Assembly (NCBI GenBank): GCA_964455685.1
Contig: CAYVZE010000096.1
Coordinates: 1-7,974 of the forward strand
Direction: 5' to 3'
Origin: ZC4RG30 sp964455685
Lineage (GTDB): Bacteria > Pseudomonadota > Gammaproteobacteria > Steroidobacterales > Steroidobacteraceae
Length of the DNA: 7,974 nt
The position numbers and the translations under genes are program-made. Below, piece by piece: positions 1 through 7,056 of the stretch (its first letter is position 1; every line of letters starts with the position of its first letter). The notes beneath the pieces are model-generated. The model was not told the origin of the DNA and did not search any database. It saw nothing but the letters and a program-made list of their open reading frames with translations.

Positions 1-1682
<1,682 letters not shown>

Positions 1683-1698
1683 CACCTGCGGGCGGGCA

Positions 1699-1758
1699 CC
1701 CGGGCCACGACAAGCCCGTAGCTGCCCGGGACGCCACCCGGAACCCGCTCGGGCGGGT
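1699..1758 (+). terminator. GC hairpins downstream of uvrB, possible weak terminator
   Basis: Two inverted repeats follow the uvrB stop: CCCGGGC (1699-1705) with GCCCGGG (1724-1730), an 18-nt loop; and ACCCGC (1743-1748) with GCGGGT (1753-1758), a TCGG loop. Neither is followed by a T-run, so these are not classical intrinsic terminators. They may slow polymerase, protect the uvrB mRNA 3' end or mark Rho-dependent ending. They could also be chance pairings in GC-rich DNA. Confidence 0.3.
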
Positions 1759-1774
1759 AATCCACCGCCAGCCC

Positions 1775-1803
1775 TTGCAGGGTACAATCGCCCCCGGTAT
1801 CTT
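1775..1803 (+). promoter_or_regulatory. Candidate promoter for tRNA-Val
   Basis: Two readings are possible. TACAAT at 1783-1788 is a good -10 box but has no convincing -35 at 16-18 bp. Alternatively TTGCAG (1775-1780) and TATCTT (1798-1803) are separated by exactly 17 bp, putting transcription start near 1810, about 30 nt before the mature tRNA 5' end. The C/G-rich bases right after TACAAT (CGCCCCC) would form the GC discriminator typical of stringently controlled stable-RNA promoters. Which one is used cannot be decided from sequence. Confidence 0.45.
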
Positions 1804-1838
1804 TTCGCCCCCCTGCAAAGGGGCACAGGCCCGGCAGT

Positions 1839-1913
1839 AGTCGCGTAGCTCAGTGGTAGAGCACCTCCTTGACATGGAGGTGGTCGGTGGTTCGATCCCA
1901 CTCGCGACTACCA
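1839..1913 (+). tRNA. tRNA-Val (anticodon GAC)
   Basis: A full 75-nt cloverleaf folds by eye. Acceptor stem AGTCGCG (1839-1845) pairs with CGCGACT (1903-1909). D-stem GCTC/GAGC is 1848-1851 with 1859-1862. Anticodon stem CCTCC (1864-1868) pairs with GGAGG (1876-1880) around loop TTGACAT, with anticodon GAC at 1871-1873. T-arm is GGTGG/CCACT with loop TTCGATC (1891-1897). Discriminator A1910 is followed by an encoded CCA (1911-1913). Anticodon GAC reads the valine codons GUC and GUU. It stands alone between uvrB and the transporter gene with no tRNA neighbours. No duplicated 3' end suggesting an integrated element is seen. Confidence 0.97.
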
Positions 1914-1927
1914 ACTCCTTCCCGCAG

Positions 1928-1942
1928 CGCCGTTTGACGGCG
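1928..1942. repeat. Perfect inverted repeat CGCCGT-TTG-ACGGCG after tRNA-Val
   Basis: Six bases pair perfectly around a 3-nt loop (1928-1933 with 1937-1942), 14 nt beyond the tRNA CCA. There is no T-tract after it, so it is a weak candidate for tRNA transcript termination. It also overlaps the TTGACG -35 box (1934-1939) of the candidate transporter promoter, so it could instead be a regulator site. Both roles are inference. Confidence 0.4.
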
Positions 1943-1962
1943 ACGCCCCCCTCCGGTACATC
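1934..1962 (+). promoter_or_regulatory. Candidate sigma-70 promoter for the POT transporter gene
   Basis: TTGACG (1934-1939) matches five of six consensus -35 bases and lies 17 bp from TACATC (1957-1962), a 3/6 match to the -10 consensus. Predicted transcription start is near 1969, leaving a leader of about 36 nt before the ATG at 2005. A weak Shine-Dalgarno, AGGT (1991-1994), lies 10 nt before the start. The -35 sits inside the inverted repeat 1928-1942. Confidence 0.45.
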
Positions 1963-2004
1963 TGCCCGAAGTCTTTCCGCGGGGCAACACAGGTCCGGGC
2001 ACCC

Positions 2005-3795
2005 ATGAGTTCCACTCCCACCGCCGTGGCGCAGGAGCAGGGCGCCGATGACACCCTGTTCGGGCATCCGAAGGGCCTCTACGTCTGCTTCGCCACCGAG
2101 CTGTGGGAGCGCTTCTCCTTCTACGGGATGAAGTACCTGCTGCTGCTGTACCTCACCAAGTACCACCTGTTCACCGACGCAGCGGGCTACGACGTGCTCG
2201 GCGCCTATGCCGGCCTGGTGTATGCACTGCCGCTGATCGGCGGCCTGCTGGCCGACCGCTACCTGGGCATGCGCAAGGCGGTGGTGTTCGGCGGCATCCT
2301 GCTGACGCTGGGCCACGCCACCATGGCCTACGAGGGCATGCAGGCGGCGAGCTACGCGGCCGGCACCACGCTGGCCGAGGCGGTGACACTGAACGACGGC
2401 ACCGTGCTGGCGGCCGGCACGCTGCTCACGGAGAACGTCGTGGTACAGGACGTGGTGGCGCTGAAGGTGTTCTTCTTCGCGCTGGCGCTGATCACCGTGG
2501 GCGTGGGGTTCCTCAAGCCCAACATCTCCACCATCGTCGGCCGGCTCTACCCGGAAGGGGACTCGCGCCGCGACGCCGGCTTCACGATCTTCTACATGGG
2601 CATCAACATCGGCTCGTTCATCGCCACGCTGCTGTGCGGCTGGCTGGGCGAGACCTATGGCTGGAGCTACGGCTTCGGCGCCGCCGGCATCGGCATGCTG
2701 ATCGGCCTGGTCACCTTCATCAAGGGCCAGCCGCTGCTCAAGGGCCATGCCGAGCCGGCCGATCCCGCGGTGCTCCGGCAGCGCGTGCTGGGCGGCCTGC
2801 TGAGCAAGGAGCTGGCCGTGTACGCCGGCTCCATCCTGTCGCTGGCCATCGTGTGGATGGTGATCCAGCACGAGCCTGTGGTGCACCTGACGCAGAACAG
2901 CCTGCTGATCGTGGCCGTGGTGGGCCTGATCCTGTACGCGATGATGTACCGCGACGGCGAAGGCAGGGCGAATGACACGGTGGCCTGGGTGCTGGCCGCG
3001 GTGGCCATCGTGCCGGGGCTCATCTGGGCCTTCTTCGGCAATGACGCCTGGCTGGGACTGATGCTGGCCGGCCTGGTGGTGTTCATCGTGTACGGTTTCC
3101 GGCGACACAACAGCCCGGAGTATTCCCGCACCGTGGTGCTGATGGTGCTGATCTTGTCCACCATCGTGTTCTGGGCGCTGTTCGAGCAGTCGGCCGGCTC
3201 GATGACGCTGTACGCCGACCGCGTGCTCGACCGCACCATCGGCGAGGTGGAGGTCCGCGCCTCGCAGTTCGGCTCGCTGAATGCGTTCTTCATCATGCTG
3301 CTGGCCATCCCGTTCGCCATGCTGTGGGTGGCGCTGGGCCGGCGCGGCCGCGAACCCTCCACGCCGGTGAAGTTCGCGCTGGGCATCATCCAGGCGGGCC
3401 TGGGCTTCGGTGCGCTGGTGCTGGGCGCGCAGTTCGCCGACGAGGCCGGCAAGGTGGCGGCGATCTGGCTGGTACTGGCCTACCTGCTGCACACCACCGG
3501 GGAGCTGTGCCTGTCGCCGGTGGGCCTGTCGGCGGTGACCAAGCTGTCCATCGGCCGGGTGGTGGGGGTGTCCATGGGCACCTGGTTCCTGGCCACGGCG
3601 CTGTCGGAGACCGTGGCCACGCGCATCGGCAAGCTGGCCGCCATCGACACCGGCGACGAGACCATGGGCCCGCTGGCCATGCTGGCGACCTACACCAGCC
3701 TGTACGAGTTCCTGATGTGGCTGGGCATCGGCAGCGGCGTGCTGCTGCTCCTGGCCTCGCCCTGGCTGCGCCGGGGCATGCATGGCGTGCACTGA
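2005..3795 (+). CDS. Proton-coupled oligopeptide transporter, POT/PTR2 family (peptide MFS transporter)
   Basis: Inner-membrane H+ symporter predicted to import di- and tripeptides. The 596-residue protein is almost wholly hydrophobic helices. Family hallmarks: ExxERFxxYG in TM1 (E32, E35, R36, Y40); GFLKPNIS in TM4 with K171; the PTR2 signature FYMGINIGS (196-204); FWALFEQ in TM7 with E394; and GELCLSPVGLS in TM10 with E500. In studied POTs, the TM1 Glu/Arg motif and TM4 Lys take part in proton coupling, and the TM7 and TM10 Glu in coupling and peptide-terminus binding. The start at 2005 puts the first helix about 25 residues in, as usual for the family. Most bacterial POTs are near 500 aa; part of the extra length is an insert (about 113-150) between TM3 and TM4, predicted periplasmic, built from an 18-residue tandem repeat. 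It seems to be a single-gene unit, since sizeable gaps lie on both sides. The family is certain; exact substrates are not, and nitrate or histidine transport, known in plant relatives, is unlikely here. Confidence 0.95.
   Translation: MSSTPTAVAQEQGADDTLFGHPKGLYVCFATELWERFSFYGMKYLLLLYLTKYHLFTDAAGYDVLGAYAGLVYALPLIGGLLADRYLGMRKAVVFGGILLTLGHATMAYEGMQAASYAAGTTLAEAVTLNDGTVLAAGTLLTENVVVQDVVALKVFFFALALITVGVGFLKPNISTIVGRLYPEGDSRRDAGFTIFYMGINIGSFIATLLCGWLGETYGWSYGFGAAGIGMLIGLVTFIKGQPLLKGHAEPADPAVLRQRVLGGLLSKELAVYAGSILSLAIVWMVIQHEPVVHLTQNSLLIVAVVGLILYAMMYRDGEGRANDTVAWVLAAVAIVPGLIWAFFGNDAWLGLMLAGLVVFIVYGFRRHNSPEYSRTVVLMVLILSTIVFWALFEQSAGSMTLYADRVLDRTIGEVEVRASQFGSLNAFFIMLLAIPFAMLWVALGRRGREPSTPVKFALGIIQAGLGFGALVLGAQFADEAGKVAAIWLVLAYLLHTTGELCLSPVGLSAVTKLSIGRVVGVSMGTWFLATALSETVATRIGKLAAIDTGDETMGPLAMLATYTSLYEFLMWLGIGSGVLLLLASPWLRRGMHGVH
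2356..2463 (+). repeat. Imperfect 54-bp tandem duplication inside the transporter gene
   Basis: Two in-frame units, 2356-2409 and 2410-2463, each begin with the same 11 bases GCGGCCGGCAC and encode AAGTTLAEAVTL... and AAGTLLTENVVV... (residues 118-135 and 136-153). Seven of the first twelve residues match. The unit lies in the predicted periplasmic TM3-TM4 loop, so it lengthens the loop without disturbing the helices. Confidence 0.6.
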
Positions 3796-3802
3796 GGCGC
3801 CG

Positions 3803-3836
3803 GGCAGGCGCCTGCCGGGCGGATCGCCGGCCGGCG
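3803..3836. repeat. Two GC palindromes after the transporter gene; possible transcript 3' end
   Basis: GGCAGGCGCCTGCC (3803-3816) and CGCCGGCCGGCG (3825-3836) are perfect 14- and 12-base palindromes lying 8 and 30 nt past the transporter stop. As RNA each would form a short hairpin with a tight loop. No T-run follows either, so intrinsic termination is doubtful. They may stabilise the 3' end or act as DNA sites, or be chance in very GC-rich sequence. Confidence 0.35.
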
Positions 3837-3860
3837 CTCTCCGTCAGGCGGGCGCTCGGT

Positions 3861-3866
3861 TACAAT
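3861..3866 (+). promoter_or_regulatory. Candidate -10 box of the thrS operon promoter
   Basis: TACAAT followed by CGCGGGCC lies 32 bp upstream of the thrS ATG. Start would be near 3873, giving a leader of only about 26 nt. No good -35 is seen 16-18 bp upstream (TCTCCG at 3838-3843). The nine bases TACAATCGC are identical to those at 1783-1791 upstream of tRNA-Val, which supports a shared promoter type. Confidence 0.45.
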
Positions 3867-3898
3867 CGCGGGCCGTTTTGCGAGCCACCTGACCCCCA

Positions 3899-5827
3899 AT
3901 GCCTGTCATCACGCTGCCCGACGGCAGCCAGAGAAAATTCGACCAGCCCGTCACCGTGGCTGAAGTCGCCGCCAGCATCGGCGCCGGGCTGGCGCGTGCG
4001 GCGCTGGCCGGCCGCGTCAATGGCAAGCTGGTGGACACCTCCCACCGCATCAGCGAGGACGCCTCGCTGGCCATCGTCACCGACAAGGACCCGGACGCGC
4101 TGGAGATCATCCGCCACTCCACCGCGCACCTGCTGGGACAGGCCGTCAAGGAGCTGTTCCCCGAGGCGCAGGTGACCATCGGCCCGGTGATCGAGGACGG
4201 CTTCTACTACGACTTCTCCTACTCGCGCCCGTTCACGCCCGAGGACCTGGTGGCCATCGAGCAGCGCATGCGCGAGCTGGCCAAGGCCGACCTGCCGGTG
4301 CACCGGCGCGAAATGCCGCGCGATGAGGCCGTGGCGCACTTCAAGTCGCTGGGCGAGCACTACAAGGCCGAGATCATCGGCTCCATCCCCGAAGGGGAGG
4401 TCATCAGCATCTACGGCCAAGGCAACTGGGAAGACCTGTGCCGCGGCCCGCACGTGCCTTCCACCGGCAAGCTGCGCGCCTTCAAGCTGATGAAGGTGGC
4501 CGGCGCCTACTGGCGCGGCGACCACCGGAACGAGATGCTCCAGCGCATCTACGGCACCGCGTGGCTGAACGAGACCGACCTCAAGGCCTACCTGACGCGC
4601 CTGGAGGAGGCCGAGAAGCGCGACCACCGCCGCATCGGCAAGGAGCTGGACCTGTTCCACATGCAGGAGGAGGCCCCTGGCGCGGTGTTCTGGCACCCGA
4701 AGGGCTGGGGCATCTTCCAGCGGCTGATCGCCTACATGCGCCAGGCGCAGGAGAAGGCCGGCTTCCAGGAAGTGAATGCGCCGGAGATCATGGACTCGGT
4801 CCTGTGGCAGCAGTCCGGCCACCTGGAGAAGTTCGGCGAGAACATGTTCCTGACGCGCACGCCGGATGAGCGGCTGTACGCGATCAAGCCCATGAACTGC
4901 CCGGGCCACATCCAGATCTTCAAGCAGGGCATCCGCAGCTACCGCGAGCTGCCGCTGCGCTTCGCCGAGTTCGGCAAGGTGCACCGCTACGAGCCCTCCG
5001 GCGCGCTGCATGGCCTGATGCGCGTGCGCGGCTTCACCCAGGATGACGCCCACGTCTTCATCACCCCGGAGCAGATCACCGAGGAATCGGTGCGCATCAT
5101 CCAGCTGCTGCTGTCGGTGTACCGGGACTTCGGCTTCGACGACGTGAAGGTGAAGTTCGCCGACCGCCCCGAGAAGCGCGTGGGCGACGACGCGGTGTGG
5201 GACAAGGCCGAGCAGGCCCTGAAGGCGGCAGCGGCTGCCGCCGGCATCGAATACCAGTACAACCCGGGCGAGGGCGCCTTCTACGGCCCGAAGCTGGAGT
5301 TCGTGCTGCGCGACGCCATCGGTCGCGACTGGCAGTGCGGCACGCTGCAGGTGGACCTGAACCTGCCGGGCCGCCTGGGCGCCACCTACGTGGACGAGCA
5401 CGGCCAGAAGCAGACCCCGGTCATGCTGCACCGCGCCATCTTCGGTTCGCTGGAGCGTTTCTTCGCCATCCTGCTCGAGCACCACGCCGGCCGGCTGCCC
5501 GCCTGGCTCACGCCGGTGCAGGCGGTGGTGATGCCGATCACCGAAAAGCAGAACGCCTACGTGGAGTCGGTTGTGGAATCCCTTTCAAATCAGGGATTTC
5601 GGGTCATCTCCGACTTGCGGAACGAGAAGGTCGGCTTTAAGATCCGCGAGCATACGCTGCAACGCGTCCCGTACCTGCTGGTAGCCGGTGACAAGGAAAT
5701 TGCAGCCAACATGGTTTCCGTGCGTACCCGCAGCGGCAAGGACCTGGGCACGATGGCCGTTTCGACGTTTGCCGAACGTCTCGGCGTCGAGGTCGCGACC
5801 CGCGGGCGCACAACTTTGGAGGGTTGA
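3899..5827 (+). CDS. thrS: Threonyl-tRNA synthetase
   Basis: Charges tRNA-Thr with threonine and edits misformed Ser-tRNA-Thr; cytosolic class II homodimer. The 642 residues match the E. coli enzyme in length. Domains in order: TGS (1-62), editing domain with H73xxxH77 (HSTAH) and C181xxxH185 (CRGPH), class II catalytic core (about 240-530), and anticodon-binding domain (about 535-640). Zinc ligands that select threonine are C334 (MNCPGH), H385 (DDAHVF) and H511 (MLHRAIFGS); motif 2 contains HRYEPSG and RGFTQDDAH. The ATG at 3899 is secure because MPVITLPDGSQR matches the E. coli N-terminus from residue 1, yet no Shine-Dalgarno is visible in the preceding GCGAGCCACCTGACCCCCA. It is first gene of the thrS-infC-rpmI-rplT-pheS cluster; its stop is three bases before the proposed infC start, and its last codons carry the infC ribosome site. 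The long tRNA-like operator of E. coli thrS has no obvious counterpart in the 103-nt gap. The last 85 or so codons use more A/T-ending codons than the rest. Confidence 0.98.
   Translation: MPVITLPDGSQRKFDQPVTVAEVAASIGAGLARAALAGRVNGKLVDTSHRISEDASLAIVTDKDPDALEIIRHSTAHLLGQAVKELFPEAQVTIGPVIEDGFYYDFSYSRPFTPEDLVAIEQRMRELAKADLPVHRREMPRDEAVAHFKSLGEHYKAEIIGSIPEGEVISIYGQGNWEDLCRGPHVPSTGKLRAFKLMKVAGAYWRGDHRNEMLQRIYGTAWLNETDLKAYLTRLEEAEKRDHRRIGKELDLFHMQEEAPGAVFWHPKGWGIFQRLIAYMRQAQEKAGFQEVNAPEIMDSVLWQQSGHLEKFGENMFLTRTPDERLYAIKPMNCPGHIQIFKQGIRSYRELPLRFAEFGKVHRYEPSGALHGLMRVRGFTQDDAHVFITPEQITEESVRIIQLLLSVYRDFGFDDVKVKFADRPEKRVGDDAVWDKAEQALKAAAAAAGIEYQYNPGEGAFYGPKLEFVLRDAIGRDWQCGTLQVDLNLPGRLGATYVDEHGQKQTPVMLHRAIFGSLERFFAILLEHHAGRLPAWLTPVQAVVMPITEKQNAYVESVVESLSNQGFRVISDLRNEKVGFKIREHTLQRVPYLLVAGDKEIAANMVSVRTRSGKDLGTMAVSTFAERLGVEVATRGRTTLEG
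5575..5600. repeat. Inverted repeat (hairpin) within the 3' part of thrS
   Basis: AATCCCT (5577-5583) and AGGGATT (5592-5598) are perfect complements around an 8-nt loop; a G-T and a G-C pair extend the stem to nine. It lies in codons for ESLSNQGF, in a local run of codons unusual for this gene (CTT, TCA, AAT, GGA, TTT), and just upstream of the candidate internal promoter at 5615-5643. Confidence 0.45.
5615..5643 (+). promoter_or_regulatory. Candidate internal promoter in thrS driving infC-rpmI-rplT
   Basis: TTGCGG (5615-5620) and TAAGAT (5638-5643) are separated by exactly 17 bp; matches to consensus are 3/6 and 4/6. The position, about 190 bp before infC, is where E. coli carries thrS-internal promoters for infC. 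The local shift to A/T-richer codons is what a promoter embedded in coding sequence would need. The call rests on a modest match plus context. Confidence 0.35.
5818..5823 (+). promoter_or_regulatory. Ribosome binding site that decides the infC start
   Basis: GGAGGG lies in the final Glu-Gly codons of thrS. From the end of GGAGG (5822) there are 8 nt to the AUA at 5831, an ideal spacing. The alternative ATG at 5873 is about 50 nt away and has only a poorly spaced GAAGAG at 5863-5868, 4 nt before it. Confidence 0.75.
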
Positions 5828-5830
5828 TTT

Positions 5831-6352
5831 ATAGCCATATCAGTCAAGCGCGTCCGTCGCAACGAAGAGATCATGGCCCCGCAGTTGCGGGTGATCGGCG
5901 CGGACGGGGAACAGGCGGGTGTGATGTCGCGAGCCCAGGCGCTGCAACTCGCCTACGATGCTCAACTGGATCTGGTGGAGGTTTCACCCACGGCTGACCC
6001 TCCGGTCGTGCGGGTGATGGACTTCGGCAAGTACCTGTTCGAACAGAACAAGAAAGCCCACTCTGCCAAGCGCAAGCAGAAGCAGATCCAGGTCAAGGAA
6101 GTGAAGTTCCGTCCCGGTACGGAAGAGGCGGATTACCAGGTCAAGCTGCGTAACCTGCAACGATTCCTGACCGAGGGTGACAAGGCCAAGGTGACCCTGC
6201 GTTTCCGCGGCCGTGAAATGGCGCACCAGGAAATCGGTCGCAAGCTCCTGCAGCGGGTGCAGGCCGACCTCGCGGAAATCGCGGTGGTCGAGCAGAACCC
6301 GCAGATGGAAGGGCGGCAGATGGTGATGGTGTTTTCGCCGAGAAAGAAGTGA
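5831..6352 (+). CDS. infC: Translation initiation factor IF-3, probable AUA start
   Basis: Binds the 30S subunit, blocks premature 50S joining and rejects poor start codons. Reading from AUA at 5831 gives 173 residues, close to E. coli IF3 (180). It shows the N-domain beginning RRNEEIMAPQLRVIG (from residue 9), the IF3 signature RVMDFGKYLFEQNK (61-74), the Lys-rich interdomain linker, and the C-domain blocks VKEVKFRPGT, DYQVKLRN and RFRGREMAHQEIG. The ATG at 5873 would remove the conserved N-terminal RxN..I stretch and has no well-placed ribosome site, while AUA at 5831 has GGAGG at 8 nt and is in the same frame with no stop between. No in-frame ATG, GTG, TTG or ATT exists between the thrS stop and 5873; a second AUA at 5837 is too far from GGAGG. 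E. coli infC starts with AUU and is repressed by its own product through that codon, so AUA likely serves the same autocontrol. The 3-nt gap to thrS suggests translational coupling. Gene identity is certain; the start is strongly favoured but unproven. A Cys common before the signature in E. coli (PPVCR) is Val here. Confidence 0.95.
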   Translation: MAISVKRVRRNEEIMAPQLRVIGADGEQAGVMSRAQALQLAYDAQLDLVEVSPTADPPVVRVMDFGKYLFEQNKKAHSAKRKQKQIQVKEVKFRPGTEEADYQVKLRNLQRFLTEGDKAKVTLRFRGREMAHQEIGRKLLQRVQADLAEIAVVEQNPQMEGRQMVMVFSPRKK

Positions 6353-6360
6353 CCTCGAAG

Positions 6361-6432
6361 CGTCGTTGATGCGACGGGGTCCGCCCCGAGCGGGCCGCGG
6401 CAATGGTGCTGCGTGCCTTGCGAAAGGAAGCT
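6361..6432 (+). promoter_or_regulatory. Structured infC-rpmI spacer, possible L20 operator
   Basis: The 101-nt spacer holds two hairpins that cannot form fully together: CGTCG (6361-6365) with CGACG (6372-6376), and CGGGG (6375-6379) with CCCCG (6384-6388), sharing bases 6375-6376. Further on, GCAA-T-GG and CC-TTGC (about 6400-6422) could form a bulged stem. In E. coli, L20 represses rpmI-rplT translation by binding a pseudoknot and an irregular stem in this same interval. Position and length fit; homology of the structures is not shown. An untranslated spacer this long stands out against the 3-37 nt gaps of the neighbouring genes. Confidence 0.35.
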
Positions 6433-6453
6433 AGAAAACTGGAGTTGAACGTC

Positions 6454-6654
6454 ATGCCCAAGTTGAAGACGAACCGGGCGGCTGCGAAGCGTCTGCGCAA
6501 GACCGCCAAGGGTTACAAGGCCTATTCCGCCGGTCGCCGGCACAACCTCGGCCACAAGCCTCGCAAGACCAAGCGCCAGCTGCGTTCGGGCGGGTCCAGC
6601 CTCGTTCACAAGAGCGATGTGGGCCGCTGCATCCAGCTCCTGCCGAACAGCTAA
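6454..6654 (+). CDS. rpmI: 50S ribosomal protein L35
   Basis: Small basic protein of the large ribosomal subunit. The 66 residues begin MPKLKTNRAAAKR, the family signature, and are full length, with the basic GHKPRKTKRQLR core and a C-terminal GRCIQLLPNS. The ATG at 6454 is chosen over an in-frame ATG at 6403 because the family starts exactly at MPKLKT and GGAG (6441-6444) lies 9 nt upstream. The extra 17 residues from 6403 have no family support. The gap to rplT is 27 nt, consistent with co-translation. In E. coli, rpmI is the direct target of L20 repression, passed on to rplT by coupling. Confidence 0.97.
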   Translation: MPKLKTNRAAAKRLRKTAKGYKAYSAGRRHNLGHKPRKTKRQLRSGGSSLVHKSDVGRCIQLLPNS

Positions 6655-6681
6655 GCGCCACCACTCACGAGGTAATCGAAC

Positions 6682-7044
6682 ATGGCACGAGTCAAGCGTG
6701 GCGTCATCGCCGGACGCCGTCACAAGAAGATCCTGGCCAAGGCCAAGGGCTACTACAACGCCCGCCGCAAGGTTTTCCGCGCTGCCAAGCAGGCGGTCAT
6801 CAAGGCCGGCCAGTATGCCTACCGTGACCGCCGCCAGAAGAAGCGCGACTTCCGCGCCCTGTGGATCGCGCGCATCAACGCCGCGGCCCGCGAGCACGGC
6901 CTGTCGTACAGCCGCCTGATCAACGGGCTGACCAAGGCCGGCATCGAGGTGGATCGCAAGATCCTCGCCGAGCTGGCTGTGCACGAGCCGGCGTCCTTCG
7001 CCGCCATCTGCGAACAGGCCAAGTCCCAGCTCCAGGCTGCCTGA
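6682..7044 (+). CDS. rplT: 50S ribosomal protein L20
   Basis: Binds 23S rRNA early in large-subunit assembly and, in E. coli, also represses its own operon. All 120 residues are present. The long basic N-terminal extension MARVKRGVIAGRRHKK with KAKGYYNARRKVFRAAK is the rRNA-threading region, followed by the globular C-domain (about 60-118) with RDFRALWIARINAA and SRLINGLTKAGI, the part that in E. coli is sufficient for repression. GAGGT (6669-6673) lies 8 nt before the ATG. It lies between rpmI and pheS, as in E. coli. Nothing is missing or unusual. Confidence 0.98.
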   Translation: MARVKRGVIAGRRHKKILAKAKGYYNARRKVFRAAKQAVIKAGQYAYRDRRQKKRDFRALWIARINAAAREHGLSYSRLINGLTKAGIEVDRKILAELAVHEPASFAAICEQAKSQLQAA

Positions 7045-7056
7045 GCGCCGCGGCGC
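7045..7056. repeat. 12-base perfect palindrome between rplT and pheS
   Basis: GCGCCGCGGCGC starts at the base after the rplT stop. The 37-nt gap also carries a strong ribosome site GAGGAGG (7066-7072), 9 nt before the pheS ATG. There is no room for a pheM-type leader peptide and attenuator as in E. coli, and no T-run, so the palindrome is not a classical terminator. Confidence 0.35.

Noticed and set aside
1839..1913. tRNA-Val as integration site of a mobile element
   Set aside because: No copy of the tRNA 3' end, integrase or phage-like gene is seen; the neighbours are ordinary core genes.
3860..5485. 541-aa open frame on the - strand
   Set aside because: It is antisense to thrS, composed of repetitive Val/Leu/His/Ala text with no motif; the + strand is unquestionably ThrRS.
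5873..5875. ATG at 5873 as the infC start
   Set aside because: It lacks a well-spaced ribosome site and removes the conserved N-terminal residues encoded in the same frame upstream.
6403..6453. 17-residue N-terminal extension of L35 from ATG 6403
   Set aside because: L35 proteins start at MPKLKT; the extension has no family match and covers the probable regulatory spacer.
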